Assembly (NCBI RefSeq): GCF_011806525.1
Contig: NZ_JAAVKI010000007.1
Coordinates: 124,001 to 188,000 of the forward strand
DNA length: 64,000 bases
Reading direction: 5' to 3'
DNA from: Thalassospira sp. HF15
GTDB taxonomy: Bacteria; Pseudomonadota; Alphaproteobacteria; Rhodospirillales; Thalassospiraceae
In this document: positions 37,177 through 46,261 of the stretch, in pieces
How the letters are laid out: each line of letters starts with the position of its first letter
Numbering within the stretch: position 1 is the stretch's first letter
Position numbers and translations under genes: made by a program
Notes under the pieces: generated by a model
What the model was told of the DNA's origin: nothing
What the model saw: only the letters and a program-made list of their open reading frames with translations
Databases searched by the model: none

Positions 37177-37593
37177 ATGCCTTTGAACATCATCAAACTG
37201 AGTGTCGGAACAGAAAGCCCCGAAAGCCTCAAGGAATGGCAGACCTATTTTCAGGCCATGCACGGGCGAATATTCCACACCACGCGCATGACGCCAAAGC
37301 GCAAGGCGGAGATCCTTGATGGTGGATCGATTTACTGGGTAATCAAGGGGGCTGTACGCTGCCGCCAGCGGGTCATCGATCTTGAGGAATTCGTCAATGA
37401 AGAAGGCACGAAATACTGCCGCATCGTTCTGGATGACGAACTGATCGCCACCCGCCCCTATCCGCACCGCGCGTTTCAGGGATGGCGCTATTTCCCCGAT
37501 GACAAATGCCCGCCCGATGACAAGCTGGGCGGCGACACCGACGCCCTGCCCGATGACATGGCCGATGAGTTGCGTGACCTTGGGCTGATCTGA
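37177..37593 (+). CDS. DUF1489 family protein
   Basis: 138 residues from ATG 37177; the open frame extends upstream but without family resemblance. The segments PLNIIKLSVGTESPESLKEW, TRMTPKRKAEILDGGSIYWV and ATRPYPHRAFQGWRYF match the alphaproteobacterial DUF1489 family. It has no known function and no obvious catalytic motif. Likely cytoplasmic. It is divergent from the sulfite reductase operon and its stop is only 2 bp from that of the convergent LysR gene. Confidence 0.87.
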   Translation: MPLNIIKLSVGTESPESLKEWQTYFQAMHGRIFHTTRMTPKRKAEILDGGSIYWVIKGAVRCRQRVIDLEEFVNEEGTKYCRIVLDDELIATRPYPHRAFQGWRYFPDDKCPPDDKLGGDTDALPDDMADELRDLGLI

Positions 37594-37595
37594 AC

Positions 37596-38543
37596 TCAGT
37601 CCTTTGCAGGCGGGGCCGCGTCATCAGAATCAATTTCACTCAAGGTTTCCGCCACTTCGTTTTTAAGCCAGCTCACAAATGCCTTCACGCGTGGGCGCCG
37701 CAGGTGCTCCTCGGGGTAAACCAGATAATACGCCCCGCTTGAAGCAACAGTTTGCGCAAACGGACGCACGAGATTTCCCGCTGCCAGATCAAGGGCGGCA
37801 AGGCTTGTGCGGGCCATGGCGATTCCCTGCCCCATCAGAGCGGCCTGAATGACCATATCGCCGGAATTAAAGCGAAGACCGCGACTGACATCGACCCCTT
37901 CGGCACCGACGCCCTTCAGCCAGAATTCCCAATCTGCGGCATGCGGATGATCAATAAAGGTCGTGGCGTCATGAAGCAATTGGTGACAGGCAACGTCTGA
38001 AGGTACCTTCAAATCCGGATTTGCCTCAAGATATGCGGGGCTGCAGACCGGGAAGGATTCGTCACGCATCAGCATTTCACACACCAACCCCGGATAATTT
38101 CCGCTGCCAAATCGCACGGCCAGATCAATCCCCTCTGTTCGCAGATCGACAAGCCGATCATCGGCGTGGATGCGCACGTCAATATCCGGGTACGCTTCGC
38201 GGAAATGCCCCAGACGCGGCACCAGCCACTTCACCGCAAAACTCTGCAAGACACTGACCGTCACCACACCGGTTTCCTCAACCAGCATCAGGCGCTCGAT
38301 CTCGTCTGCAATCCTTGAAAAACCCGCAGTGGTCGCCTGGGCCAGTTGCGCGCCCTCTTCGGTCAGATGGATCTGGCGTGGCAAACGATGAAACAGCTTG
38401 AAACCAATATATTCCTCAAGCTGGCGGACCTGCTGACTGATGGCCCCTTGGGTCACGAAGAGTTCTTCGGCCGCCTTGGTGAAGCTCAGATGGCGGGCGG
38501 CGGCATCAAAGGCGCGTACGGACTGCAAGGGCGGAAGCCGCAT
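37596..38543 (-). CDS. LysR-type regulator of the GcvA branch
   Basis: 315 residues. The N-terminal winged HTH LQSVRAFDAAARHLSFTKAA with TQGAISQQVRQLEEYIG is typical of GcvA-like LysR proteins, followed by a periplasmic-binding-like effector domain (AVRFGSGNYPGLVCEMLMRD). GcvA relatives regulate amino-acid or one-carbon metabolism, but the gene is next to neither. It is divergent from a DUF1127 gene, and a T-N11-A dyad lies 23 bp upstream of its start, so self-regulation and control of the DUF1127 gene are likely. The last 20 residues are acidic. Confidence 0.9.
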   Translation of the reverse strand: MRLPPLQSVRAFDAAARHLSFTKAAEELFVTQGAISQQVRQLEEYIGFKLFHRLPRQIHLTEEGAQLAQATTAGFSRIADEIERLMLVEETGVVTVSVLQSFAVKWLVPRLGHFREAYPDIDVRIHADDRLVDLRTEGIDLAVRFGSGNYPGLVCEMLMRDESFPVCSPAYLEANPDLKVPSDVACHQLLHDATTFIDHPHAADWEFWLKGVGAEGVDVSRGLRFNSGDMVIQAALMGQGIAMARTSLAALDLAAGNLVRPFAQTVASSGAYYLVYPEEHLRRPRVKAFVSWLKNEVAETLSEIDSDDAAPPAKD

Positions 38544-38565
38544 GGATATTACTCCAAAATCATGA

Positions 38566-38580
38566 ATTAGAATTACTAAT
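38566..38580. promoter_or_regulatory. LysR operator-like dyad ATTAG-N5-CTAAT
   Basis: A perfect interrupted palindrome, ATTAGAATTACTAAT, that also contains the LysR consensus T-N11-A. It lies in the 138-bp region between the divergent LysR and DUF1127 genes, 23 bp upstream of the LysR start, the standard autoregulatory position. Confidence 0.68.
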
Positions 38581-38681
38581 CCATCTGATCAGAAATACTC
38601 GTTTGTCGTACCTAAAATATAGCCGCAATATGGTTTCAACAGCAAACATTGCATTAGCAATATTAACTCATGGAGAGAATG

Positions 38682-38924
38682 ATGGCTTATTCACTCAGCC
38701 CTGCTCCGTCTGCCGTGGAGCGCCAGCCCAAAGCACATGTCCGCCCATTTATCACCAACATTTTCGGTCGCCTGAATGATTTTTCAAACCGCTTTGCACG
38801 GTTGCTTGCCGTCCGCGAAGAACGTCGAATGCTGCTGAAGATGACTGACGCGCAGCTTTCGGACATTGGCATCACCCGCGCCCAGGCCGAAGAAGAATAC
38901 CGGCAGTCTTTCAAACTGCGTTAA
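38682..38924 (+). CDS. DUF1127 small protein
   Basis: 80 residues. I choose ATG 38682 because GGAGAG at 38672-38677 is correctly spaced for it, while ATGs at 38670 and 38679 overlap or touch that site. The C-terminal block ERRMLLKMTDAQLSDIGITR is the DUF1127 (YjiS-like) signature, an Arg-rich helix that in some alphaproteobacteria binds RNA and affects phosphate and carbon metabolism. The N-terminal 40 residues are polar. It has its own terminator and a divergent LysR regulator, so it is probably tightly controlled. Confidence 0.85.
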   Translation: MAYSLSPAPSAVERQPKAHVRPFITNIFGRLNDFSNRFARLLAVREERRMLLKMTDAQLSDIGITRAQAEEEYRQSFKLR

Positions 38925-39005
38925 TCCCGCACGGGATCTGTCCTGCCCCGCCCCAACGGAAAAACGCAAGACAGATCCACCCTTCGTGCCACCGCCCCCC
39001 TTTGG

Positions 39006-39037
39006 CCCGGTCAATGCCCTCACATTGACCGGGTTTT
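39006..39037 (+). terminator. Terminator after the DUF1127 gene
   Basis: Perfect stem CCCGGTCAATG / CATTGACCGGG followed by TTTTCTC, 80 bp after the DUF1127 stop. Confidence 0.85.
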
Positions 39038-39156
39038 CTCATGCGCCACGCCATCAACATTCATATTCGCGATAATTTGATCCATTGCATTGAAGCAAAT
39101 TGAATAATCCCGCAAAGTTATGGCTGTCTCTGGCCACAACCGACGGGAACCGGCGT

Positions 39157-40209
39157 ATGACTGCGGAAAAGAAAGCGCCCAAAAAATCCGACAAGCTCGC
39201 CAAGTATGACGAAAGTGATGTCTTGGGTGTTGCAACGCGACGTACCGCCAAAAACCGATCTGCCGCCAACCGGACGGACGCCTTATCGACACTCGATACC
39301 GAGGCAAAGGACAGGTTCTTGCTGGACTCGGAGAACATGACGATGGATCGCCTTGACGATTTTCCGTCAGGTTCCAGCAAGGCAACCAGTCAAAATCTCA
39401 GCAACATTCCAAGCGATGCATTGCCGCCCGATATCGACCTGAATCCCAAAGCACGTGCAAAGAAGATGCGCGGCAAGCAGTATCTGGAACTGATTGCGCC
39501 GCTTCATATTGAACTTCTGAAACTGCAGAACTGGATCAAGGCGGAAAACCTCAAATCCCTGATCATTTTTGAAGGGCGCGATGCCGCAGGCAAAGGCGGC
39601 ACGATCAAACGGTTTACCGAACACCTTAATCCACGTGGTGCGCGCATTGTCGCCCTTGGCAAGCCAAATGACCGCGAACTGACGCAATGGTATTTTCAGC
39701 GTTATGTCGAACATCTACCAAGCGGTGGGGAAATGACCCTTTTTGACCGATCCTGGTACAACCGTGCCATGGTCGAACGGGTTATGGGCTTTTGCAGCAT
39801 GTTTGAAGTAAGCGAATTCCTGCAATCCGTACCCGAACTTGAACGGATGCTGATCCGGTCAGGCATTCACATGACAAAGTTTTATTTCTCGGTCAGCAAG
39901 AAAGAACAGGCACGTCGCTTCAAGCAGCGTCAGACCGACCCCCTTAAACAATGGAAACTCAGCCCGGTTGACCTGGCCTCCCAAAACCTTTGGGATTCCT
40001 ATACCGAGGCCAAGCGCGACATGTTCTTCCATACTTCCACCACGGACAGTCCGTGGGTGATCGTGAAGTCCGATGACAAGAAACGTGCCCGCATCAATGC
40101 TATTCGTTTTTACTTGTCGCAGTTCGAATACCCCGGAAAGCGCCCGGAAATCCTTGTTTATGACCGCCGGATCATTCACAGCGTGGCCGAGGAACTTGAT
40201 GAGGACTGA
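39157..40209 (+). CDS. ppk2: Polyphosphate kinase 2 family protein
   Basis: Transfers phosphate between polyphosphate and nucleoside di- or monophosphates. 350 residues from ATG 39157; a TTG at 39100 is possible but unneeded. The P-loop is GRDAAGKGGT at 140-149, the Walker B-like lid region is MTLFDRSWYNRA, and VSKKEQARRFKQRQTDPLKQWKLSP is the usual PPK2 lid helix and tail. The first 105 residues are polar and low-complexity with many Lys, Asp and Ser, an extension not found in the shortest PPK2s. It looks like a class I enzyme by overall pattern. Monocistronic by spacing. Confidence 0.9.
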   Translation: MTAEKKAPKKSDKLAKYDESDVLGVATRRTAKNRSAANRTDALSTLDTEAKDRFLLDSENMTMDRLDDFPSGSSKATSQNLSNIPSDALPPDIDLNPKARAKKMRGKQYLELIAPLHIELLKLQNWIKAENLKSLIIFEGRDAAGKGGTIKRFTEHLNPRGARIVALGKPNDRELTQWYFQRYVEHLPSGGEMTLFDRSWYNRAMVERVMGFCSMFEVSEFLQSVPELERMLIRSGIHMTKFYFSVSKKEQARRFKQRQTDPLKQWKLSPVDLASQNLWDSYTEAKRDMFFHTSTTDSPWVIVKSDDKKRARINAIRFYLSQFEYPGKRPEILVYDRRIIHSVAEELDED

Positions 40210-40273
40210 CAAGCCACCTCATCCTCTGGTCTTCCAGATCGTGAAAACATTGTCTCGGTAACACTTGCGTTCA

Positions 40274-40302
40274 TTGACATTGCCCGCGCTGCAACCTTTA
40301 CT
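40274..40302 (+). promoter_or_regulatory. Possible sigma-70 promoter of the beta-hydroxyacid dehydrogenase gene
   Basis: TTGACA at 40274-40279 with a 17-bp spacer to TTTACT at 40297-40302, 31 bp upstream of the start codon. The -10 box is only partly consensus. Confidence 0.4.
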
Positions 40303-40332
40303 GGCTTCATATAAACCTTCGGGAGGCAAACA

Positions 40333-41202
40333 ATGGCGAAATGTGCATTTATCGGTCTGGGTGTCATGGGATATCCGATGGCCGGTCACCTGCAAAAAGC
40401 AGGTCACGACGTTACCGTTTATAACCGTACCGCGGCAAAGGCGGAAAAGTGGGTATCCGAATATGGCGGATCATCCGCCCCGACCCCGGCCGAGGCCGCA
40501 AAAGGTGCGGAGTTCGTCTTTTCATGTGTTGGAAATGATGACGATCTGCGCAGTGTCATGCTGGGCGATGGCGGCATGTTTGCAGGAATGGACAAGGGAT
40601 CTGTCCTGATTGACAACACGACCGCATCCGCAGATGTTGCGCGCGAACTTTATGCTGCGGCAAAGGACAAGGGCATCTCATTTATCGACGCCCCGGTTTC
40701 CGGTGGTCAGGCGGGTGCAGAAAACGGTGTTTTGACCGTGATGTGTGGCGGTGATCAGGATGCATTCGATCGCGCAGCCCCGGTCATTGATGCCTTTGCC
40801 AAATCCTGCAAGCTGATGGGTGAAAGTGGTTCTGGTCAGCTGACCAAGATGGTTAACCAGATCTGCATTGCCGGTCTGGTTCAGGGCCTTTCCGAAGGGG
40901 TTAATTTCGGTGTAAAGGCCGGCCTTGATATGGAAAAGGTTCTTGATGTGATTTCCAAGGGTGCCGCTGGCAGCTGGCAAATGGAAAATCGCGGCAGCAC
41001 CATGGTTGAAAACAAGTTCGACTTTGGCTTTGCGGTTGACTGGATGCGCAAGGACCTTGGCATCTGTCTTGAAGAATCCAAACGCAATGGCGCGCGCCTG
41101 CCGGTCACCGCCCTTGTTGACCAGTTCTATGCCCAAGTGCAGGAACGTGGCGGCAACCGCTGGGATACCTCAAGCCTGATTGACCTGCTGTCGCGCGGCT
41201 AA
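40333..41202 (+). CDS. NAD(P)-dependent beta-hydroxyacid dehydrogenase (3-hydroxyisobutyrate dehydrogenase family)
   Basis: 289 residues, strong GGGAGG ribosome-binding site. Motifs of the family: Rossmann GLGVMG at 8-13 with YNRT ending the second strand, the substrate-binding DAPVSGGQAGAENG at 119-132, and the catalytic Lys172 in GQLTKMVNQ. It could act on 3-hydroxyisobutyrate, tartronate semialdehyde or a related C3-C4 hydroxyacid; specificity cannot be read. The adjacent PPK2 and protease genes do not help. A strong terminator follows. Confidence 0.9.
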   Translation: MAKCAFIGLGVMGYPMAGHLQKAGHDVTVYNRTAAKAEKWVSEYGGSSAPTPAEAAKGAEFVFSCVGNDDDLRSVMLGDGGMFAGMDKGSVLIDNTTASADVARELYAAAKDKGISFIDAPVSGGQAGAENGVLTVMCGGDQDAFDRAAPVIDAFAKSCKLMGESGSGQLTKMVNQICIAGLVQGLSEGVNFGVKAGLDMEKVLDVISKGAAGSWQMENRGSTMVENKFDFGFAVDWMRKDLGICLEESKRNGARLPVTALVDQFYAQVQERGGNRWDTSSLIDLLSRG

Positions 41203-41221
41203 GCGGCCAGCAACTCGATAC

Positions 41222-41256
41222 AAAAAAGCGCGGCCCATATAGGCCGCGCTTTTTTC
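41222..41256. terminator. Strong bidirectional terminator
   Basis: Stem AAAAAAGCGCGGCC / GGCCGCGCTTTTTT with a 6-nt loop, between the convergent dehydrogenase (stop 41202) and CtpA-type protease (stop 41281) genes. Confidence 0.92.
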
Positions 41257-41280
41257 ATGGATACTGTTTCAGACGCCAGA

Positions 41281-42777
41281 TCACAGGCCTGCACGCAGAA
41301 GTGGTTCCACCTGATTACGATAATTTGCCAATGGGCCTTTATCGAAATAGCCGACCGCGCATTCAAGAACGGAATCCCGAATGGGCTCCTCACCCTCCGT
41401 CAGGTTTTCTTCAAGATTGTCACGGCTGGATTTTCCAAGACGTTCGATTTCGATATCCTGCTCGCAGCTTTTGGCTTCAAGGGTCGCCAAGGACTGACGC
41501 GGGTCACGACGGCGCGACGGCAATGCGTGCTCAAGATCGATTTCGCGTTCAAACTCTTCGGCATCTGCCAGTGTGACTTCGATATCGGGAATCACACCAT
41601 GGCCCTGAACGATATGGTTTTCCGGCGTGGTGTAATACCCCGTCGTGACCTTAAGGCCGCCGCCAGAGGTCAGCGGCATGATGCGCTGCATGGAGCCTTT
41701 GCCAAAGGATCGCTCGCCAATGATGATGCCGCGGCCGTTTTCACGAAGGGCAGCTGCCATCAGCTCCGCCCCTGAAGCCGAGCCGCGATCAAGCAGAATC
41801 GCCATCGGCACGTCTTCGAAGAAATCAGACCGGTCGGCCTCGTAACTCCGCAATTTACGCTCGCCACGTCCTTCGGTCGCAACGATCAGCCCGTCACTGA
41901 GGAACTGGTCTGCAATATCAGCCGCACTATCAAGAAGCCCACCAGGATTGCGGCGCAAATCAACGATGATCCCACGCGGTGATGCAATTCGGCCTTCAAG
42001 TTCCTGCAAGTATTCCTGCGTCTGATCGAGTGTCGAGGCATCGAAACGTGATACCCGGATGTATCCGATATCCTGATCAATGATGCTTGCCGTGACGGAT
42101 GGAACCTCGATGCGTGCACGCTTCACCGTAACGTCAAAGCTGTCTTCGACACGCTTGATCGTCAGGGTCACCGGATCACCAACGCGCCCACGCATCCGCC
42201 GCACAGCCTCGGAAATCGGTTCACCGACCATATGATGGCCATCAATGTGGGTGATACGATCATCGGGTTTCAGACCGGCACGCGCCGCAGGCGTGTCGTC
42301 AATCGGGGAGACAATACGAATACGCTTTTCATCGTCCAGTGCAATAACGATCCCGACACCTGCAAAGCTGCCCTCCGTGCTTTCCTGCAGACGGCGGAAC
42401 ATGTCATCCGTCATATAGGCGCTGTGCGGGTCGAGATCGTGCAGACTGTCATCAAGGACCGCACCGACAACACCGACAGGCGACGTATCATCGGTTTCAA
42501 GATCGCCCAGCATGGCGATGCTGTTATCGATAAACGCCATACGGTCGATTTTCTCGACATAGGTCTCAGAAAGAATAACGAGTGCTTCGACGTAAAGCTT
42601 GTCGGCATGGGCAAACTGTTCATCGCTCGCACCCGCCGTCACGCTGGTGCGGTAGGCATCAAGAAATCTGCGTTCTTCATCGCTTGGCCATGCCGGTCCG
42701 GCACAGGCGACCAGTCTTGTTCCGGCGAACGAGATCAGCACCGCAAACAAAATTGGCAATATTCCTTTACGCAGCAA
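41281..42777 (-). CDS. ctpA: S41-family C-terminal processing protease (CtpA-like)
   Basis: 498 residues from a TTG with AGGAG 7 nt upstream. An N-terminal signal ends in LVAC (Cys25), so it is either a lipoprotein or a secreted protein. A PDZ domain covers about 135-215 (GSFAGVGIVI ... DDRITHIDG). The protease domain has catalytic Ser335 in DRGSASGAE and Lys360 in RSFGKGSMQ, the Ser/Lys dyad of tail-specific proteases. A C-terminal extension of about 90 residues has four acidic runs and two Cys. CtpA enzymes trim periplasmic and cell-wall proteins. The gene stands alone. Confidence 0.93.
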   Translation of the reverse strand: MLRKGILPILFAVLISFAGTRLVACAGPAWPSDEERRFLDAYRTSVTAGASDEQFAHADKLYVEALVILSETYVEKIDRMAFIDNSIAMLGDLETDDTSPVGVVGAVLDDSLHDLDPHSAYMTDDMFRRLQESTEGSFAGVGIVIALDDEKRIRIVSPIDDTPAARAGLKPDDRITHIDGHHMVGEPISEAVRRMRGRVGDPVTLTIKRVEDSFDVTVKRARIEVPSVTASIIDQDIGYIRVSRFDASTLDQTQEYLQELEGRIASPRGIIVDLRRNPGGLLDSAADIADQFLSDGLIVATEGRGERKLRSYEADRSDFFEDVPMAILLDRGSASGAELMAAALRENGRGIIIGERSFGKGSMQRIMPLTSGGGLKVTTGYYTTPENHIVQGHGVIPDIEVTLADAEEFEREIDLEHALPSRRRDPRQSLATLEAKSCEQDIEIERLGKSSRDNLEENLTEGEEPIRDSVLECAVGYFDKGPLANYRNQVEPLLRAGL

Positions 42778-43161
42778 CAGCTTGCTCCTGTCCTTCGGTT
42801 TCTTCGAGCGAATCTATAACCCGATGTCATTCGATCATGTTTGACGGCAAGTCTAGCCTGCCTGTTTTCGATTGGCGACCCCTTGGCGTGCAATAGAGGT
42901 CAGATCACGCAACTTTTACCTGACCGATGGATCAAACTTGGGGCTTTGCAACATATCGGAAGCGTTTTGGCTTTTCGCCAGTGGCAACCTGCAGAACACC
43001 AAAACTTAAACCAGTGCTGGATACATCCATTTGCCGATCGGTACGAAACAGACTCGATCTTGCGCCATCAGATCGTTATGCTACGCAGAAATAAAACAAG
43101 GTTGGCAAAAAGCTGACTGTTCCGAGCGGGCGGCTCACATTTCAGGGAGACGTCTTTTTTC
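42778..43161. other. Intergenic region between ctpA and the acyl-CoA dehydrogenase gene, no gene found
   Basis: 384 bp between divergent genes. Short frames here lack ribosome-binding sites. I see no hairpin terminator, tRNA or clear promoter box; the GGGAG ribosome-binding site of the downstream gene is at its right end. Confidence 0.55.
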
Positions 43162-44928
43162 ATGAGCGACTTTACGCCACCCATCTCAGACATCCGTTTT
43201 CTGATCCATCACGTGATTGGTCTCGATACGGTTTCCACATTGCCGCCATATGCCGAAACCAGTCCGGATCTGGTTGACGCTATCCTTGAAGAAGCAGGCA
43301 AGTTTGCAGCTTCGGTCCTCGCCCCGCTGAACCGGGTGGGCGATCAGGAAGGTGCAAAGCTCCTTGATGACGGCACTGTCCGCACACCAACCGGCTGGCG
43401 TGATGCCTATGTGCAGTTCTGCGAAGGTGGCTGGCAGGGCATTTCTGCCCCGGAAAGCGAAGGTGGCATGGGCTTGCCGATATTACTTGGTGCTGCAGTT
43501 GCCGAGATGTGGCAGGCCGCCAACATGTCGTTTGCGCTTTGCCCGATGCTGACGTCTGGCGCGATTGAGGCCCTGATCGCGCATGGATCGGACCAACAGC
43601 GTGAATTGTATCTTTCGCGCCTGATATCGGGCGAATGGACTGGCACCATGAACCTGACCGAACCTCAGGCTGGCTCAGACCTTTCGAAGGTACGCAGCAC
43701 TGCTGTACCGCAGGATGATGGCACCTATAAAATCTCCGGCCAGAAGATATTTATCACCTATGGCGATCACGAGATGACCGAAAATATCGTGCATCTCGTT
43801 TTGGCCCGGACACCGGATGCACCGGCCGGTGTCAAAGGCATTTCGCTGTTTATCGTTCCCAAATACCTGGTGTCGGACAGTGGCGAAATCGGCGCGCGCA
43901 ATGACGTAACCTGTGTTTCGCTAGAACACAAACTTGGCATTCATGCCAGCCCCACAGCCGTCTTGCAGTTTGGCGACAAGGGCGGTGCAACCGGCTATCT
44001 GGTCGGCGAAGAAGGCAAGGGTTTGGCATACATGTTCACCATGATGAACGATGCGAGGCTTGCAGTTGGCCAACAAGGTGTCGCAATTTCCGAACGCGCC
44101 TATCAGCAGGCGCTGGAGTATGCCAACACCCGTAAACAGGGCCGGGACAGCAAAACCGGCGAAGAAGCCCCCATCTCTGTCCACGGCGACGTTCAGCGCA
44201 TGTTGATGCGCATAAGGTCCTCGACCGATGCAGCACGCGCCCTTTCGCTTTATGCCGCTGCACAGCTTGACCTTGCCCACCATCTTCCGGACGAACAGGA
44301 TCGTGCAGCAGCACAGGCACGCGCAGACCTTCTGATCCCGCTGGTTAAAGGCTGGGCAACCGACCTTGGCGTGGACAACGCATCGCTTGGTGTGCAGGTT
44401 CATGGCGGCATGGGCTTTATCGAGGAAACTGGTGCTGCCCAACATCTTCGCGATGCCCGCATTGCGCCCATTTATGAGGGCACGAACGGCATTCAGGCGC
44501 TTGATTTCATCGGACGCAAGGTTCTGCGTGATCAGGCAAGTGCGCTCCACAGTTTGCTATCGGAGATCAAAGAAGCGATCACCAAAGTTCAAAACCGCAA
44601 TGACACCGACGATCTTGCACTGGCAGGCGATGAACTGGGGCAAGCCATCGCCGATTTTGAACGATCTACCGAGATTGTTTTAAGCCGCTGCGTTGAGAAT
44701 GCTGAAATGGCACAAGCACTTGCCACGCCCTATTTACGTCAGGCAGCGCTGTGCATTTCGGGATGGTTGATGTTGCGCGCGCTTGAAGCCGCCAAGCAGC
44801 CTGAGATACCCAAAGAACTGCATGATGCAAAATCGAAAAGCTGCATGTTCTTCTTTGCCCAGCTTCTGCCAGAAGCCGCCTTCATGGCTACTCAGATCAG
44901 AAATTGCACGAGCCCGGCATTGCTCTAG
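43162..44928 (+). CDS. Acyl-CoA dehydrogenase with C-terminal extension (DmdC/FadE-like)
   Basis: 588 residues. FAD-dependent alpha,beta-dehydrogenation of an acyl-CoA. The N-terminal region ISDIRFLIHHVIGLD and central MNLTEPQAGSDLSKVRSTA are those of the long acyl-CoA dehydrogenases that include 3-(methylthio)propionyl-CoA dehydrogenase DmdC. The catalytic Glu439 is in IYEGTNGIQALDF, and a C-terminal helical domain of about 120 residues follows (SCMFFFAQLLPEAA). Substrate could be methylthiopropionyl-CoA in DMSP breakdown or a medium-chain acyl-CoA; no dmdB or dmdD is nearby to decide. Confidence 0.9.
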   Translation: MSDFTPPISDIRFLIHHVIGLDTVSTLPPYAETSPDLVDAILEEAGKFAASVLAPLNRVGDQEGAKLLDDGTVRTPTGWRDAYVQFCEGGWQGISAPESEGGMGLPILLGAAVAEMWQAANMSFALCPMLTSGAIEALIAHGSDQQRELYLSRLISGEWTGTMNLTEPQAGSDLSKVRSTAVPQDDGTYKISGQKIFITYGDHEMTENIVHLVLARTPDAPAGVKGISLFIVPKYLVSDSGEIGARNDVTCVSLEHKLGIHASPTAVLQFGDKGGATGYLVGEEGKGLAYMFTMMNDARLAVGQQGVAISERAYQQALEYANTRKQGRDSKTGEEAPISVHGDVQRMLMRIRSSTDAARALSLYAAAQLDLAHHLPDEQDRAAAQARADLLIPLVKGWATDLGVDNASLGVQVHGGMGFIEETGAAQHLRDARIAPIYEGTNGIQALDFIGRKVLRDQASALHSLLSEIKEAITKVQNRNDTDDLALAGDELGQAIADFERSTEIVLSRCVENAEMAQALATPYLRQAALCISGWLMLRALEAAKQPEIPKELHDAKSKSCMFFFAQLLPEAAFMATQIRNCTSPALL

Positions 44929-45129
44929 ACACAGCCATATTTTCGCCGCGCTTTTTGATCAAGTCTGGGGCGCACCGCGATTGTTTTAAGACCATGACGG
45001 TGCGTCCTTTCTTCTGTTCGTTTTCAACTGTGCCGTTCTTTACAGCGATTGCCGCCCAACATTCGGAAATTCCGTAAGATTTGACCGAATTTGACGACAA
45101 TTTCCTGTTTCGGTTTTTGATTGCTTCTC

Positions 45130-45135
45130 TATAAT
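45130..45135 (+). promoter_or_regulatory. Consensus -10 box (TATAAT) immediately upstream of lptF
   Basis: TATAAT lies only 7 nt before the lptF ATG. If it is the -10, transcription would begin at or next to the start codon, giving a leaderless mRNA. No Shine-Dalgarno sequence precedes the ATG, which fits. The matching -35 region (about 45106-45112, TGTTTCG) is poor. Confidence 0.45.
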
Positions 45136-45142
45136 CCGCCCA

Positions 45143-46261
45143 ATGAATCGCTTAACTCGATATATGCTCAAACAGCAATTGATCATGATGGTCTTTGTGA
45201 CGCTGGGCCTTCTGTGTGTCATATGGCTGTCGCAGAGCTTGCGCTTTGTCGAAATGATTGTGAATCGGGGCTTGTCGATTTCGGTATTTTTGCAGCTGAC
45301 ATCACTGCTGCTGCCCAGCTTTCTGACGATCATTATTCCGATCGCACTTTTTTTCGTTATTGTCTTTACCTATAACAAACTTATTCAGGACCGCGAACTG
45401 ATCATCATGCGCGCGGCAGGACTCAGCCAATGGGCTCTGGCAAAACCGGCGCTAATCGTCGCGCTGCTCTCAACGGCGGTATGTTATTTCCTGACATTGT
45501 TCTACCTTCCCTACAGCTACACACAATTCAAGGAACTGCAATTCTCGATCCGCAATGATTTTTCGTCGGTTCTATTGCAGGAAGGAAGCTTTACTGATCT
45601 TGACGGTCTGACCGTCTATGTCCGTGAAGTCGGTCGCGAAAACGAGCTGCTTGGCATTCTGGTCCATGATGCGCGCGATCCAGACGCGCAAACCACCATG
45701 ATGGCAAAACATGGCGCCTTGGTGCGAACCGACGAGGGCCCACGTATCGTTCTCCTTGACGGCAATCGCCAGGAAGTCAATGCCGATGACGGCACCATGT
45801 CGATCCTGTATTTTGATCGATATGCGGTCGATATTGCACACAGCGCGACCGAGGAAGGCCTTCGATATCAGGAAGCGCGTGAGCGCAGTGTTTATAACCT
45901 TTTGACCGGAACCCCACCCGATATTGCCCCGCACGATCTGGGCTCCTTTCGGGCAGAAGGACACGACCGCCTGATCTCGCCACTTAACGCGATTGCTTTT
46001 GCAAGCATTGCATTGGCTGTACTCGTTTCAAGCAGCTTCTCAAGACGTGGTCAAACGGGTCGGCTTCTGATGGCGATTGGATTCATGGTTTTGTGCCAAG
46101 CAACCGGTATCGCCATGAAAAACCTGGCAGCCAAAAACCCAGCCCTCGTCCCGCTAATGTATATGAATGCGATTATTCCGATTGCGTTGGGACTTTACTG
46201 GACATTCCGAGGGCCAGTGATCAAAGCGCGGCGCGCACTGAGTCAAGAGGCGGAAGCATGA
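45143..46261 (+). CDS. lptF: LPS export ABC transporter permease LptF
   Basis: 372 residues. Inner-membrane half-permease of the LptB2FGC complex that extracts LPS. Six hydrophobic segments are arranged as three N-terminal and three C-terminal, around a periplasmic beta-jellyroll (about 130-260). The loop DRELIIMRAAGLSQW is the coupling helix that contacts LptB. The start MNRLTRYMLKQQ is typical of LptF. It heads the run lptF-lptG-lptD-surA-pdxA-rsmA, with lptG overlapping its stop by 4 nt (ATGA). lptA, lptB and lptC are not in the window. Confidence 0.94.
   Translation: MNRLTRYMLKQQLIMMVFVTLGLLCVIWLSQSLRFVEMIVNRGLSISVFLQLTSLLLPSFLTIIIPIALFFVIVFTYNKLIQDRELIIMRAAGLSQWALAKPALIVALLSTAVCYFLTLFYLPYSYTQFKELQFSIRNDFSSVLLQEGSFTDLDGLTVYVREVGRENELLGILVHDARDPDAQTTMMAKHGALVRTDEGPRIVLLDGNRQEVNADDGTMSILYFDRYAVDIAHSATEEGLRYQEARERSVYNLLTGTPPDIAPHDLGSFRAEGHDRLISPLNAIAFASIALAVLVSSSFSRRGQTGRLLMAIGFMVLCQATGIAMKNLAAKNPALVPLMYMNAIIPIALGLYWTFRGPVIKARRALSQEAEA

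Noticed and set aside
42841..43116. Short gene in the ctpA-acyl-CoA dehydrogenase spacer
   Set aside because: No ribosome-binding site, no recognisable features and position in a divergent promoter region.
43162..44928. Firm assignment as the DMSP enzyme DmdC
   Set aside because: The family resemblance is real, but no other DMSP genes are adjacent and related long acyl-CoA dehydrogenases have other substrates.
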